Below are positions 36,902 through 45,382 of a DNA stretch of 64,000 bases, one piece after another. Positions within the stretch are counted from its first letter, which is position 1. Each line of letters begins with the position of its first letter. The notes under the pieces are model-generated. The model did no database searches. It saw only the letters and a list, made by a program, of their open reading frames with translations, and was not told the DNA's origin. The position numbers and the translations under genes are program-made. The DNA comes from WHSW01 sp963846165 (GTDB lineage: Bacteria > Actinomycetota > Thermoleophilia > Solirubrobacterales > 70-9): assembly GCA_963846165.1 (NCBI GenBank), contig CAWJUU010000005.1, positions 434,001-498,000 of the forward strand, given 5' to 3'.

Positions 36902-37801
36902 GTGAGAGACACCGGTTTCCTGATCTGCGTCGAGCGCGGCAGGCTCGAGAGCGAGGCCGAACTGCTGGTCGAGAGCCTGCGGGCCTGGGGCGGCGCCTGG
37001 GCCGACTCGCCCGTCTACGCCTTCGCCCCGCGCCGCGGCCACGGCCCCGAGCCCGCCACCGTCGAGCGCCTCAAAGGGCTCGGCGTGACGATCGTCGAGG
37101 AGCCCCTGGTCGAGCGCTTCGCCGATACCCCGACCGTCAACAAGGTCGCCGTCTCGGCCTGGGCCGAGCGAGAGCTCGACCACGAGACCCTCGTCTTCAC
37201 CGACACCGACTCGGTCTTCGTCGGCGAGCCCGCGGAGCTGGGCGAGGGAGATTGGCTGGCCGCGGTGCGCCCCGTGGACCGCCGCATCGCCGGCTCCAGG
37301 GGCAAGGGGAAGAACGAGCCCTTCTGGCGCAAGATGTACGCGCTACTCGGGGTCCAGGAGCGGCCCTTCGTCGAGACGACCGTGGGCCAGACGAAGATTC
37401 GCGCCTACTGGAACAGCGGCCTGATAGCCGCGAAACGGAGCGCCGGGCTGTTCAGCGCCTGGGAGGAGGCGCTGGTACGCCTCTACGACGCCGGGATCGT
37501 CCAGAAGCGCTGGCCGCAGTTCATGGACCAGCTCAGCTGGGCCGGCGTGACGGCCCCCGTCCACGACCGGGTGCGGGTGCTCCCGGACGCCTACAACTAC
37601 CCCCTGCGCCACCGCCAGGCGATCGCACCGGCGGCGAGCCAGCTCGACCTGACCGAGCTCGTCCACCTGCACTACCGGCTCTGGTTCCACATGCAGAGCC
37701 CGCTGGAGCGGGTGATCCCCGCCTTCGACCCCACCAGCGACCGCTACCGATGGCTCGACCAGCGCCTCCCTATCGAGCCGCTGGTCGAGGACGAGGAGTA
37801 G
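36902..37801 (+). CDS. Putative GT-A-like glycosyltransferase
   Basis: 299 residues from GTG 36902 (VRDTGFLICVERG); an in-frame ATG at 36866 would add twelve residues across the divergent promoter gap. The layout resembles GT8-like enzymes: ESEAELLVESLRAWGGAW, a DxD in HETLVFTDTDSVFVGEPA, TKIRAYWNSGLIAAKRSAG, FMDQLSWAGVTAP and LHYRLWFHMQSP. It is therefore a distant relative of the array genes. It is transcribed away from the priming transferase. No signal peptide or helix was seen. The sugar and acceptor are unknown. Confidence 0.72.
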   Translation: MRDTGFLICVERGRLESEAELLVESLRAWGGAWADSPVYAFAPRRGHGPEPATVERLKGLGVTIVEEPLVERFADTPTVNKVAVSAWAERELDHETLVFTDTDSVFVGEPAELGEGDWLAAVRPVDRRIAGSRGKGKNEPFWRKMYALLGVQERPFVETTVGQTKIRAYWNSGLIAAKRSAGLFSAWEEALVRLYDAGIVQKRWPQFMDQLSWAGVTAPVHDRVRVLPDAYNYPLRHRQAIAPAASQLDLTELVHLHYRLWFHMQSPLERVIPAFDPTSDRYRWLDQRLPIEPLVEDEE

Positions 37802-37811
37802 GCGGCGACGG

Positions 37812-37852
37812 GGTGGCGTTCCGCTCGAGCCGGGCCCGGGCGGAACGCCACC
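37812..37852. terminator. Bidirectional hairpin between convergent genes
   Basis: GGTGGCGTTCCG (37812-37823) and CGGAACGCCACC (37841-37852) form a perfect 12-bp stem around a 17-base GC loop. It lies in the 63-bp gap between two genes that end facing each other. There is no T run, as is usual for terminators in GC-rich actinobacteria. Confidence 0.7.
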
Positions 37853-37864
37853 GCCCCCGCGAGG

Positions 37865-39796
37865 TCAGCTCTCGCTCCCGCCGGCGAGCTCGGTGATCCC
37901 GCTGCCGAGCGGGTTGAGCTCGGCGGCGCGGGCGAGCGCCGCGGCGGCCGCGTCCGGGTCGTCGTCGGCGGCGGCGAAGCGGGCCTCGAGCAGGTAGAGC
38001 TGGAAGTCGCGAGGCGACCGCTCGATCGCCTCGTCGAGCGCGGCCCGGGCCGCCGGAATGTCGCCGGACTTCTCGTAGAGCAGCGCGAGCTGGGTTCGCG
38101 GCTCGGCCGCCCACGGCTCGAGGTCGATCGCGTCGTTGGCCGCGTCGAAGGCCCCCTCGAGGTCGCCCTCTGCGGACGCGTCGCGGCTCCTCTCGAGCCG
38201 GTTGTCGGCCAGCAGCAGCAGCCCCGAGGCACAGATCGAGAGCCAGGCGACGAGCAGGACCACGACGCCGCCGGCGAAGCGGCGCCGGCTGCGCGCCGTC
38301 CCGAACCAGCCGGCGGGGCCGCCATCACCGGTCGTCGGCAGCGTTGCCGGGCCGACGAGCAGTCCTGCCGCGATCACCGTCGGGATGAAGACGGCAGGCA
38401 GGTCCCAGGTCCAATCGACGGCCGCCGCGGCGGCACCGACGCCGAGCAGTGCCAGCACGGGCCCGATGTCGAATGCGGCGTCAGCGCCGATCGCGCGCCG
38501 GACGCCGCTCACCCCCGCGACACCGAAGAACCCGAGCAGCAGCGCGAGACCGACGAGGCCGAGCTCCGCGAGCGCCTCGAAGGCGACCGAGTGCGCCCGG
38601 GTGGCATCGAGGGCAATCTCGCGGTGCTCGAGCCAATAGGGCCCGTAGCCCCCTGCCCCCACACCCTTGACCGGTTCGCTCTCGAAGGCGTCAACCGCCG
38701 TCTCCCAGAACTGCCAGCGGCCGCTGCCACCGCCGCGAAGCAGGCCCACCTCCCCGTCGGCGAGCTCCTCTGCCGTCGGCGGCGCCTTGAACTCGTCCCA
38801 GCGCTCGATCGGGTCCGCAGCAACGACCGCGACGAGACAGGCGATCACGGCGACCGCGATCGCGGCGCGGCCGAGACCACGGCTGACCTCGAGGCGCTGC
38901 AACGGGGCATCGGCGAAGAATCGCGCCGCGCCGGCAACGATCGCCGCCACGATCGTGAACGCGAGCATCTCGTCGCCCTGGCCGAGGGCAGCCGGATCGA
39001 CCGGGTTGTTGAGCAGCTCCTCGCGCTGCTCGGCGAGCACGACGAGGGCGGCGGCGGCGACGCTGCCCAGCGCCAGGTTGGCGAGCAGCCGCGGGCGGGC
39101 GGGGCCCGCGGTGACCAGGATCGCGATCGCGATCAGCGCCGCGATGATTCCCCCGCGCGAATCGGTGATCCAGAGGGCGAGCAGCGGCAGCGGCATGGCC
39201 GCGACCGCCAGGCTGCGCGCCCGGCGGGTCGTGCCGGTGGCGGCGAACCAGGCGCAGAGGACGATTGCCGCGGCCATCGTTGCGGCGAGCCCGTTCCAGT
39301 AGCCGATCGGGTAACTGAGCCGGCCGAGGGCCGCCGGGAGGTCGCGCGCGAGGTCGGCGTCGGGAGAGCCGAACAGCGACGGCTCGTAGCGCGCAAGCAG
39401 CGCCACCCCGGCGACGATCACGAGCCCGGCGGCCAGGCCGCGCAGCCAGGCCCGCGCCTCGCCACGGCGCGAGGCGACGATCACGAGCACGAAAATGCCG
39501 AGGTAGGCGAGCGCCCGGACCGTGTCCTCGAAGGCGCGGCCGTTGTCGCTGGCCCAGGTGACCGAAAGCGCGGTCAGGGCCGCGAGCCCGGCGAGGCAGA
39601 GCCCTGCCGCGAGCGCCGCCGGCGGAGGCTCGGCGCGCGGCCACGAGCCGATCGCGAGCCCGATCACCACCGCCGTCCAGACGACCAGCGCCGTGGCCGC
39701 GAATGCGGTCGGCGGAAAGCCGCCCTCGGCGAGCGCGAGGCCGGCGACGCCGGCCGCAACTGCGACCGTGACGATGTGTTCAAATCTGCGTTGCAT
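37865..39796 (-). CDS. O-antigen ligase/polymerase-like membrane protein with C-terminal TPR
   Basis: 643 residues, intact. ATG 39796 (MQRRFEHIVTVAVAAG) is chosen because it opens the first helix. About twelve hydrophobic segments follow; the Wzy_C/RfaL core includes YPIGYWNGLAATMAAAIVL, LWITDSRGGIIAALIAIAI and the periplasmic GVGAGGYGPYWLEHREIAL with ATRAHSVAFEALAELGLVG, where the conserved His lies. Residues ~540-640 carry TPR-like helices (EPWAAEPRTQLALLYEKSG, AALDEAIERSPRDFQLYLL). It probably polymerises or ligates the exported glycan. Confidence 0.85.
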   Translation of the reverse strand: MQRRFEHIVTVAVAAGVAGLALAEGGFPPTAFAATALVVWTAVVIGLAIGSWPRAEPPPAALAAGLCLAGLAALTALSVTWASDNGRAFEDTVRALAYLGIFVLVIVASRRGEARAWLRGLAAGLVIVAGVALLARYEPSLFGSPDADLARDLPAALGRLSYPIGYWNGLAATMAAAIVLCAWFAATGTTRRARSLAVAAMPLPLLALWITDSRGGIIAALIAIAILVTAGPARPRLLANLALGSVAAAALVVLAEQREELLNNPVDPAALGQGDEMLAFTIVAAIVAGAARFFADAPLQRLEVSRGLGRAAIAVAVIACLVAVVAADPIERWDEFKAPPTAEELADGEVGLLRGGGSGRWQFWETAVDAFESEPVKGVGAGGYGPYWLEHREIALDATRAHSVAFEALAELGLVGLALLLGFFGVAGVSGVRRAIGADAAFDIGPVLALLGVGAAAAAVDWTWDLPAVFIPTVIAAGLLVGPATLPTTGDGGPAGWFGTARSRRRFAGGVVVLLVAWLSICASGLLLLADNRLERSRDASAEGDLEGAFDAANDAIDLEPWAAEPRTQLALLYEKSGDIPAARAALDEAIERSPRDFQLYLLEARFAAADDDPDAAAAALARAAELNPLGSGITELAGGSES

Positions 39797-39859
39797 GCGA
39801 CGAGGTAGCGGGCCCAGTGTGTACCCTCCCGCGGGGGCCAGAAGGACGACGAGGACTGA

Positions 39860-40447
39860 ATGACGCGAGGCAGGAAGTCTAGGACGGTGATCGCGCTGAG
39901 CTGCGCGCTGGCGATGTTCGCCGCCGCGGCCGCGTTCGCACCGGCACTCGCCGGTGCGAAGGCCCCTGCCGCCGACGAATACGACCTCGACGACCTCCCG
40001 AGCGCCGACGGCGACAACGCCTCCCAATCCTCCGCGGGGGGCTCGTCCGGAAGCGCTCCGCCGAGCGACCCCGGCGCCGAGTCGGCTCCGACAGCCGGCG
40101 CCGAGTCGAGCTCGGGCTACAGCTCGGCCGGCGACTCAAGCCAGGGCGGCCAGGGCGGCGGCGGCGGCGAGAAGGCCAACCGCGCCGACGGCGCCGGCTC
40201 GGCCCAAGGCGGCGGGGACGGGGACGGCAAAGCTTCACCGGCGACGGGGGGTGCGCAGGTCGCCGCGCGCAGCGCCGACCCATCCGACGGCGGCGGCGCG
40301 TCGATCCTCCTGATCCTGCTTGCTGTGATCGCCGCGGTCGGTGCCGGGCTCGCGGTCTGGCGCCTGCGCCGGTCCGCGCGCGATCCGGCGCAGGGTCGCC
40401 CAGCCGACGGTGCCACGGGCGGCGCGGCGGAGCGCCAGTCGGCCTGA
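39860..40447 (+). CDS. Low-complexity secreted/surface protein with C-terminal membrane anchor
   Basis: 195 residues. A signal peptide (VIALSCALAMFAAAAAFAP, cleavage near ALAGA) is followed by an acidic Asp/Ser/Gly region. A Gly/Ser-rich stretch (GDSSQGGQGGGGGEKANRA) comes next. Then one membrane helix, ILLILLAVIAAVGAGLAVW, ends with a basic tail (RLRRSARD). The arrangement resembles a sortase-type anchor, and SPATGG precedes the helix by ~20 residues, but no LPxTG was found. It shares a 63-bp divergent gap with the ligase gene, and its TGA overlaps the first hydrolase start. A cell-wall spacer or hydrolase partner is a guess. Confidence 0.65.
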   Translation: MTRGRKSRTVIALSCALAMFAAAAAFAPALAGAKAPAADEYDLDDLPSADGDNASQSSAGGSSGSAPPSDPGAESAPTAGAESSSGYSSAGDSSQGGQGGGGGEKANRADGAGSAQGGGDGDGKASPATGGAQVAARSADPSDGGGASILLILLAVIAAVGAGLAVWRLRRSARDPAQGRPADGATGGAAERQSA

Positions 40448-41751
40448 TGCCCGCCCCGGTCTCGGCCCCGGGGCGTCCCGCGCGCCGCGGCTCGGCCATG
40501 CCTATCCGATTGGGCCTGGCGATCGCCGCCGCTGTGCTCCTGGTGGCGGCGCTCGCGAGCGAGGCGTCCGCGAAGCCTCTGTTCGGCGTCGTCCCCCAAG
40601 ACGGCGCCCTGCCCGAGAGCCGCGACCTCGACCGGATGCCGAAGGCGGGCATCGGGGGAATTCGCCTGCTGGCCCACTGGCCGACGATCGAGAAGCTGCC
40701 CGGGGTCTACGACTGGTCGGTGCTCGACACGATCGTCCGTGAGACCACCGCCCGCGGGATCCAGCCGTTCCTCTTCCTCTACGGGAGCCCGACCTGGGCC
40801 GCGGAGGCCGATGGGCGCTCGTGCTCGTTCGACGCGTGCTCGGTGTTCGCGCCCGCCAGCGACTCGACCCGCGCCGCCTTCGCCGCCTTCGCCGGCGCAG
40901 CTGCGGCGCGCTACGGGCCCGGCGGCGACTTCTGGGAGTCGCCCGTCCCGGTCCCGGCCGCAGACGTTGTCGCCGGTGACGACGTTGGCGGTGGAGCCGC
41001 CGGCGAAGGCTCCCTTCCCGACTGCCCGATCCCGGTTCTGTGCCCACCGCCCCCACCGCCCCCGCCGCCGCCCCCGGGCCCACCGCCCGACCCCACCGAG
41101 CCCCCCTGCCAGTGCGATACGCCGAGCCCGATCACCAGCTGGCAGATCTGGAACGAGCAGAACTCCGACAAGTACTTCGCGCCCAAGGTCAAGGTGAAGC
41201 GCTACGCCCGCCTGCTCGAGGGCGCGAGCACCGCGATCAAGGCCGAGGACCCGAGCGCCGAGATCGTCCTCGGTGGGATGTGGGGACCGGCCTCGGCGCG
41301 CAAGGTCGTGCTTCCGGTGAAGACCTACTTCAAGCGCCTGTACGCGATCGACGGCATCGAGGACAGCTTCGACTCAATCGCTCTGCACCCGTACGCGAAC
41401 ACCGCGCGGCTCTCGATCTATGCGATCGAGCTCGCGCGCAAGACGGTCAAGCGCGCGGGCGACGGCGCCGCCGGCACCTGGATCTCCGAGATGGGCTGGG
41501 CCGCGGGAGGACCGCGCAGCAACCCCTACGTCAAGGGACTCGACGGCCAGGCGCGCCAGCTCTCGCGCGCGCTCTCGAAGATCAAGCGCCGGGCGCGCAG
41601 CTTCAACCTCGGCGGCGTGTTCTGGTACTCATGGCGCGACATCGCCGGAGGCGGCGCGATCTGCGAGTGGTGCGGCCACGCCGGTCTTCGCGATCGGGAT
41701 GGCTCATCGAAGCCGGCGTGGAGGGCATTCGCTAGGGTGGCGCGCTCGTGA
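40447..41751 (+). CDS. Secreted glycoside hydrolase (GH-A clan, GH39/GH5-like) with polyproline insert
   Basis: 434 residues from ATG 40447 (TGATG with the previous gene); ATG 40498 gives a shorter, better-shaped signal peptide (LGLAIAAAVLLVAALASEA). The TIM-barrel hallmarks are LFGVVPQDGALPESRDLD, RLLAHWPTIEKLPGVYDW, the acid/base in SWQIWNEQNSDKYF and the nucleophile in GTWISEMGWAAGG. Unlike its three paralogues it carries ~45 extra residues just before the NE motif: DCPIPVLC, a run of eleven prolines, and CQC. Cysteines flank the insert. It probably cleaves a surface or plant-type polysaccharide outside the cell. Confidence 0.82.
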   Translation: MPAPVSAPGRPARRGSAMPIRLGLAIAAAVLLVAALASEASAKPLFGVVPQDGALPESRDLDRMPKAGIGGIRLLAHWPTIEKLPGVYDWSVLDTIVRETTARGIQPFLFLYGSPTWAAEADGRSCSFDACSVFAPASDSTRAAFAAFAGAAAARYGPGGDFWESPVPVPAADVVAGDDVGGGAAGEGSLPDCPIPVLCPPPPPPPPPPPGPPPDPTEPPCQCDTPSPITSWQIWNEQNSDKYFAPKVKVKRYARLLEGASTAIKAEDPSAEIVLGGMWGPASARKVVLPVKTYFKRLYAIDGIEDSFDSIALHPYANTARLSIYAIELARKTVKRAGDGAAGTWISEMGWAAGGPRSNPYVKGLDGQARQLSRALSKIKRRARSFNLGGVFWYSWRDIAGGGAICEWCGHAGLRDRDGSSKPAWRAFARVARS

Positions 41752-42863
41752 TGCATCGGCGGGGCACATTCGGGGTCGTCGCAACCATGCTCGCCATCGG
41801 CGCGCTTGGCGTCGCGGCGAGCGCGAACGCCGCCGTGCCGAAGTCGTTCTTCGGCGTCGTCCCGCAGACCCCGCTCTCGACCAAGGACATCGACCGGATG
41901 GGCCAGGCGAAGGTCGGCACGCTGCGCTTCGAGCTCTACTGGGCCGGAGTCGACCCGACCGCCGCGCCCGGCGACTACGACTGGTCGGGCCCCGACGCGA
42001 TCATCGCCGACGCCGCCCGCAACGGGATCCGCCCGCTGCCGTTCGTCTACAGCACCCCGACCTGGGTCGCCAACGGGCTCGACGGGTTCGGTTGCGGCGA
42101 TGCGAGCTGCCCGCCTTACGCGCCCAAGGGCGCTGCCGCGCGCAGCGCCTGGGCCGACTTCCTTCGCGATGCGGTTCGCCGCTACGGCCCCGGTGGCGAG
42201 TTCTGGACCCTGAACCCGACCGTGCCGGAGACGCCGATCCGAGCCTGGCAGCTGCTCAACGAGCAGAACTCGCCCAGCTTCTACAAGCCGAAGCCGAACG
42301 TGAAGGCCTACGCGAAGGTGCTCGCCGCGGGCCACGACGCGATCGTCGCCGAGGACCCGGGCGCCGAGATCGTCCTCGGGGGCATGTTCGGCACCCCGCT
42401 CGGCGGCCGCAAGCCCGGGATCGCCGCCTGGGACTACCTCGAGAAGCTCTACAAGGTCAAGGGGGCAAAGAAGAGCTTCGACGGCGTCGCACCGCATCCG
42501 TACGCGGCCAAGTTCTCGAAGGTGCTGGCGCAGATCGACCTCTTTCGCGACGCGATGAAGGCCGCCGGAGACGCCAACGCCGACCTCTGGATCACCGAGA
42601 TGGGCTGGTCCTCGGGCGGCCCACCGAATCCGCTCAACCGCGGCCTCCAGGGACAGGCCGACCGGCTCAAGGAGTCGTTCAAGTACTTCAAGAAGAAGCG
42701 CAACAAGCTCAACCTCCAGACCGTCGACTGGTACTCGTGGCGCGACAACCTGGCCGCCGACGTCGGCCTCTGCGAGTGGTGCCCGAGGTCGGGCCTGCTC
42801 GAGGAGGACTTCGGCGAGAAACCGGCCTTCGACGCTTTCACCGACTTCACCGGGGGTAGCTGA
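41748..42863 (+). CDS. Secreted glycoside hydrolase, second of four paralogues
   Basis: 371 residues. GTG 41748 overlaps the previous TGA (GTGATG); ATG 41751 is equally possible. The signal peptide is TMLAIGALGVAASANA. The mature enzyme begins VPKSFFGVVPQTPLSTKD, with WAGVDPTAAPGDYDWSGPD, the acid/base in WQLLNEQNSPSFY, APHPYAAKFSKVLAQID and the nucleophile in LWITEMGWSSGG. It ends CEWCPRSGLLEEDFGEKPA and FDAFTDFTGGS. Those C-terminal cysteines and the FTGGS end are shared by copies 3 and 4. Compact, with no binding module. Confidence 0.84.
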   Translation: MMHRRGTFGVVATMLAIGALGVAASANAAVPKSFFGVVPQTPLSTKDIDRMGQAKVGTLRFELYWAGVDPTAAPGDYDWSGPDAIIADAARNGIRPLPFVYSTPTWVANGLDGFGCGDASCPPYAPKGAAARSAWADFLRDAVRRYGPGGEFWTLNPTVPETPIRAWQLLNEQNSPSFYKPKPNVKAYAKVLAAGHDAIVAEDPGAEIVLGGMFGTPLGGRKPGIAAWDYLEKLYKVKGAKKSFDGVAPHPYAAKFSKVLAQIDLFRDAMKAAGDANADLWITEMGWSSGGPPNPLNRGLQGQADRLKESFKYFKKKRNKLNLQTVDWYSWRDNLAADVGLCEWCPRSGLLEEDFGEKPAFDAFTDFTGGS

Positions 42864-42871
42864 GGCCGCCG

Positions 42872-44047
42872 ATGCCTGGCCGGTCCGAGAGCCCGGCTGA
42901 CGCACCGGCGCCCGCAAGCCGTTCGTACGGATCGCGCGCGCGGGCGCTGGCCACCGCCCTAGCCGCCTCGCTGCTCGTCGGCGTCGCGGTCGGCGCCATG
43001 GCGCTCGCGGCCGGGCCGGCCCCCGTGCCGCCCACCTTCTACGGCGTGGTTTCGCAGACTCAGCTCACGGCCGAGGACATCGCGCGGATGGGCACCGGCA
43101 ACGTCGGCACGCTGCGCCTGCTGATCAATTGGGGGACGATCGACCCCACCCAGGCGGCCGACAACAATTGGAGCGCGGTCGACCCGGTCGTCGCCGAGGC
43201 GATCAGGAACGGAATCCAGCCGCTGCCGTTCATCTTCGGCACCCCGACCTGGGTCGCGCAGGGGCTCGACGGGCACCAGTGCGCTCCGGAGACCTGCGGC
43301 CTCTACGCCCCACGCCAGGCCGCGGCGGTGGAGGAATGGAAGCGCTTCCTCGGCGAGGCCGTCGCCCGTTACGGCCCGGGCGGTGAGTTCTTCGCGCTCA
43401 ACCCGGACCTGCCGGTGGTCCCGATCACCACCTGGCAGATCTGGAACGAGCAGAACTCGAAGACCTTCTACCGGCCGAAGCCCGACCCGAACGCATACGG
43501 CAACCTGATCGAGCAGTCAGCGGCGGCGCTGCGTGCCGCCGACCCGACCGCGAAGGTCCTGCTCGGCGGGATGTTCGGAACGCCGCATGGCGAGGACAGC
43601 GAGAAGACCACCGCCTGGGGCTATCTCAAGCGCTTCTATAGGCGACCCGGGATCTCCGACTACTTCGAGGGGGTCGCTGCGCACCCCTACTCCGCACGCA
43701 TGACGAAGGTCAAGCGACAGCTGAAGCTGATTCACGACGAGATCGTGCGGGCCGGCGACACGGCGGCCGAGCTCTGGATCACCGAGGTCGGCTGGTCCTC
43801 GGGAACCGGGAAGAACCCGCTCGAGCGCGGCAAGCAGGGGCAGGCGGCGCGCCTGCGGCAGGCCTTCAACTACTTCCTCGCGAAGCGCAACCTGTTCAAG
43901 ATCCAGAACGTGACCTGGTTCGCGTGGCGCGACCTCGCCGGCAAGCCGATCTGCCAGTGGTGCGGCAAGGCCGGCCTGTTCAAGGCCAACGCGCTGACCG
44001 AGAAGCCCGCCTGGGGTGCGTTCACGGCCTTCACCGGCGGCAGCTAG
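42872..44047 (+). CDS. Secreted glycoside hydrolase, third of four paralogues
   Basis: 391 residues, starting 8 bases after the previous stop. The leader is long and Arg/Ser-rich before the hydrophobic core ALAASLLVGVAVGAMALAA, close to a membrane anchor. The barrel shows FYGVVSQTQLTAEDIARMG, the acid/base in WQIWNEQNSKTFYRPKPDP and the nucleophile in LWITEVGWSSGTGKNPLER. It has CQWCGKAGLF near the end and finishes AFTAFTGGS. The high similarity to copies 2 and 4 and the tight spacing indicate tandem duplication and one transcript. Confidence 0.84.
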   Translation: MPGRSESPADAPAPASRSYGSRARALATALAASLLVGVAVGAMALAAGPAPVPPTFYGVVSQTQLTAEDIARMGTGNVGTLRLLINWGTIDPTQAADNNWSAVDPVVAEAIRNGIQPLPFIFGTPTWVAQGLDGHQCAPETCGLYAPRQAAAVEEWKRFLGEAVARYGPGGEFFALNPDLPVVPITTWQIWNEQNSKTFYRPKPDPNAYGNLIEQSAAALRAADPTAKVLLGGMFGTPHGEDSEKTTAWGYLKRFYRRPGISDYFEGVAAHPYSARMTKVKRQLKLIHDEIVRAGDTAAELWITEVGWSSGTGKNPLERGKQGQAARLRQAFNYFLAKRNLFKIQNVTWFAWRDLAGKPICQWCGKAGLFKANALTEKPAWGAFTAFTGGS

Positions 44048-44057
44048 CGTTACCGCC

Positions 44058-45221
44058 ATGCTCGCTCGCACCCTGGAGGCAGGGCGCCGCCCGGCGCGCG
44101 CCCGGCGATCAGGGCCGCTGGTCGTACTCGCGCTCACAGCGCTTGCAGCGATCACGGTGCCTGCGTGCGGCGACAAGGACTCGGCCCCCGCCGCGGCGAC
44201 GGCGCCCGCGCGCTTTTTCGGAGTCGTCCCGCAGGCGCCGCTGGCGCCCGAGGAGCTCGATCGCATGGCCGAGGGCGGGGTCGGGACGCTGCGCCTTCAC
44301 TTCCCCTGGGGACTGATCGATCCGACCCCCGGCGACGACTTCGCCTTCGAGGCCCTCGACCCCGTCGTCCTCGGGGCTGCCGAGAACGGGATCCGCGTGC
44401 TGCCGTTTCTCTTCGGCACCCCGAACTGGGTCGCAACCGATCTCGACGGCATCCAAGGCTGCGTCGATTGCGCGACCTTCGCTCCGCGTTCGGAGGCGGC
44501 GCTCGACGCATGGGACGAGTTCGTCGCCGCCGTGGTCGATCGCTACGGCCCCGGCGGAGCGCTGTGGGCGGAGAACCCCGACGTCGACCCCCTGCCGATT
44601 CACGATTGGCAGATCTGGAACGAGCAGAACTCGCCGACCTTTTACCAACCAAAGCCCGAGATCGAGGGCTACGCAACCCTGCTGGCGCGATCCGAAGCGG
44701 TGATCCGCCGCGCCGACCCCGAAGCCACGATCGTGCTCGGGGGCATGTTCGGCACGCCGCTGCAAGGGGAGCGCGGCGGTTTCACCGCCTGGGAGTTCCT
44801 GCGCGGCCTCTACGCGTCAGGGGCGAGGAACAGCTTCGAGGGGATCGGGGTGCACCCCTACGGCGCCCATGCGAGCAAGATCAGCGCTCAGGTGGAGCTG
44901 CTGCGCCGGGAGGCCGAGCGCGCCGGCGACGCCGACGCGAGCACCTGGATCACCGAGGTGGGATGGTCCTCGAGCGGTCCGCCGAACCCGCTCAACAAGG
45001 GCCCCGAGGGCCAGGCGGACGAGCTCAACGCGGCCTTCGAGCTGCTGCTCGAAAAGCGCCTCGAATGGAACGTCGAGACGGTCACCTGGTACGCGTGGCG
45101 CGACACCCCCGCCGAATCGAGCGTCTGCGAGTGGTGTGGCGGTTCGGGCCTGTTTGAGGCCGGCTCGCTCGAGCCAAAGCCCTCGTGGGAGGCGTTCACC
45201 GCCTTTACCGGCGGCAGCTAG
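44058..45221 (+). CDS. Glycoside hydrolase, fourth paralogue, probable lipoprotein
   Basis: 387 residues from ATG 44058; an upstream in-frame ATG at 44016 lies inside the previous gene. The leader LVVLALTALAAITVPACGD ends in a lipobox-like VPAC, so this copy may be lipid-anchored while the others are released. Catalytic motifs are RFFGVVPQAPLAPEELDRM, WQIWNEQNSPTFYQPKPE and TWITEVGWSSSGPPNPLN, with CEWCGGSGLFEAG and FTAFTGGS at the end. A hairpin follows the gene at 45291. Confidence 0.84.
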   Translation: MLARTLEAGRRPARARRSGPLVVLALTALAAITVPACGDKDSAPAAATAPARFFGVVPQAPLAPEELDRMAEGGVGTLRLHFPWGLIDPTPGDDFAFEALDPVVLGAAENGIRVLPFLFGTPNWVATDLDGIQGCVDCATFAPRSEAALDAWDEFVAAVVDRYGPGGALWAENPDVDPLPIHDWQIWNEQNSPTFYQPKPEIEGYATLLARSEAVIRRADPEATIVLGGMFGTPLQGERGGFTAWEFLRGLYASGARNSFEGIGVHPYGAHASKISAQVELLRREAERAGDADASTWITEVGWSSSGPPNPLNKGPEGQADELNAAFELLLEKRLEWNVETVTWYAWRDTPAESSVCEWCGGSGLFEAGSLEPKPSWEAFTAFTGGS

Positions 45222-45290
45222 ATGGTTGATTCCGACTCCGCGTGTGCGCGGGGGCGCCGCAGGCCGAGCTGGGCGCCGCACGCGGCCGAA

Positions 45291-45311
45291 GCGGGTAGCA
45301 AGGCTACCCGC
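45291..45311. terminator. Hairpin GCGGGTAGC-aag-GCTACCCGC after the hydrolase genes
   Basis: A perfect 9-bp stem with a 3-base loop lies in the 161-bp gap (45222-45382) between two genes that converge. It most likely ends transcription in both directions. I see nothing else coding in this gap; it contains a second, GC-rich repeat (ggggcgccgc / gggcgccgca). Confidence 0.65.
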
Positions 45312-45382
45312 GAGGTCGTGGGTGGCGATCCAGCGACGGCATGCGGCGTCAGCCGCGTGCGCGGGGATTGGGAATCAGCCGT

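Noticed and set aside
35562..36905. A 447-codon plus-strand frame opposite the priming transferase
   Set aside because: Antisense shadow without any recognisable domain; the minus strand encodes a complete bac_transf enzyme.
37865..40027. N-terminal extension of the ligase frame to 40027
   Set aside because: The extra ~77 codons overlap the signal-peptide region of the divergent surface protein, are Arg/Gly-rich and precede the first membrane helix. ATG 39796 is a better start.
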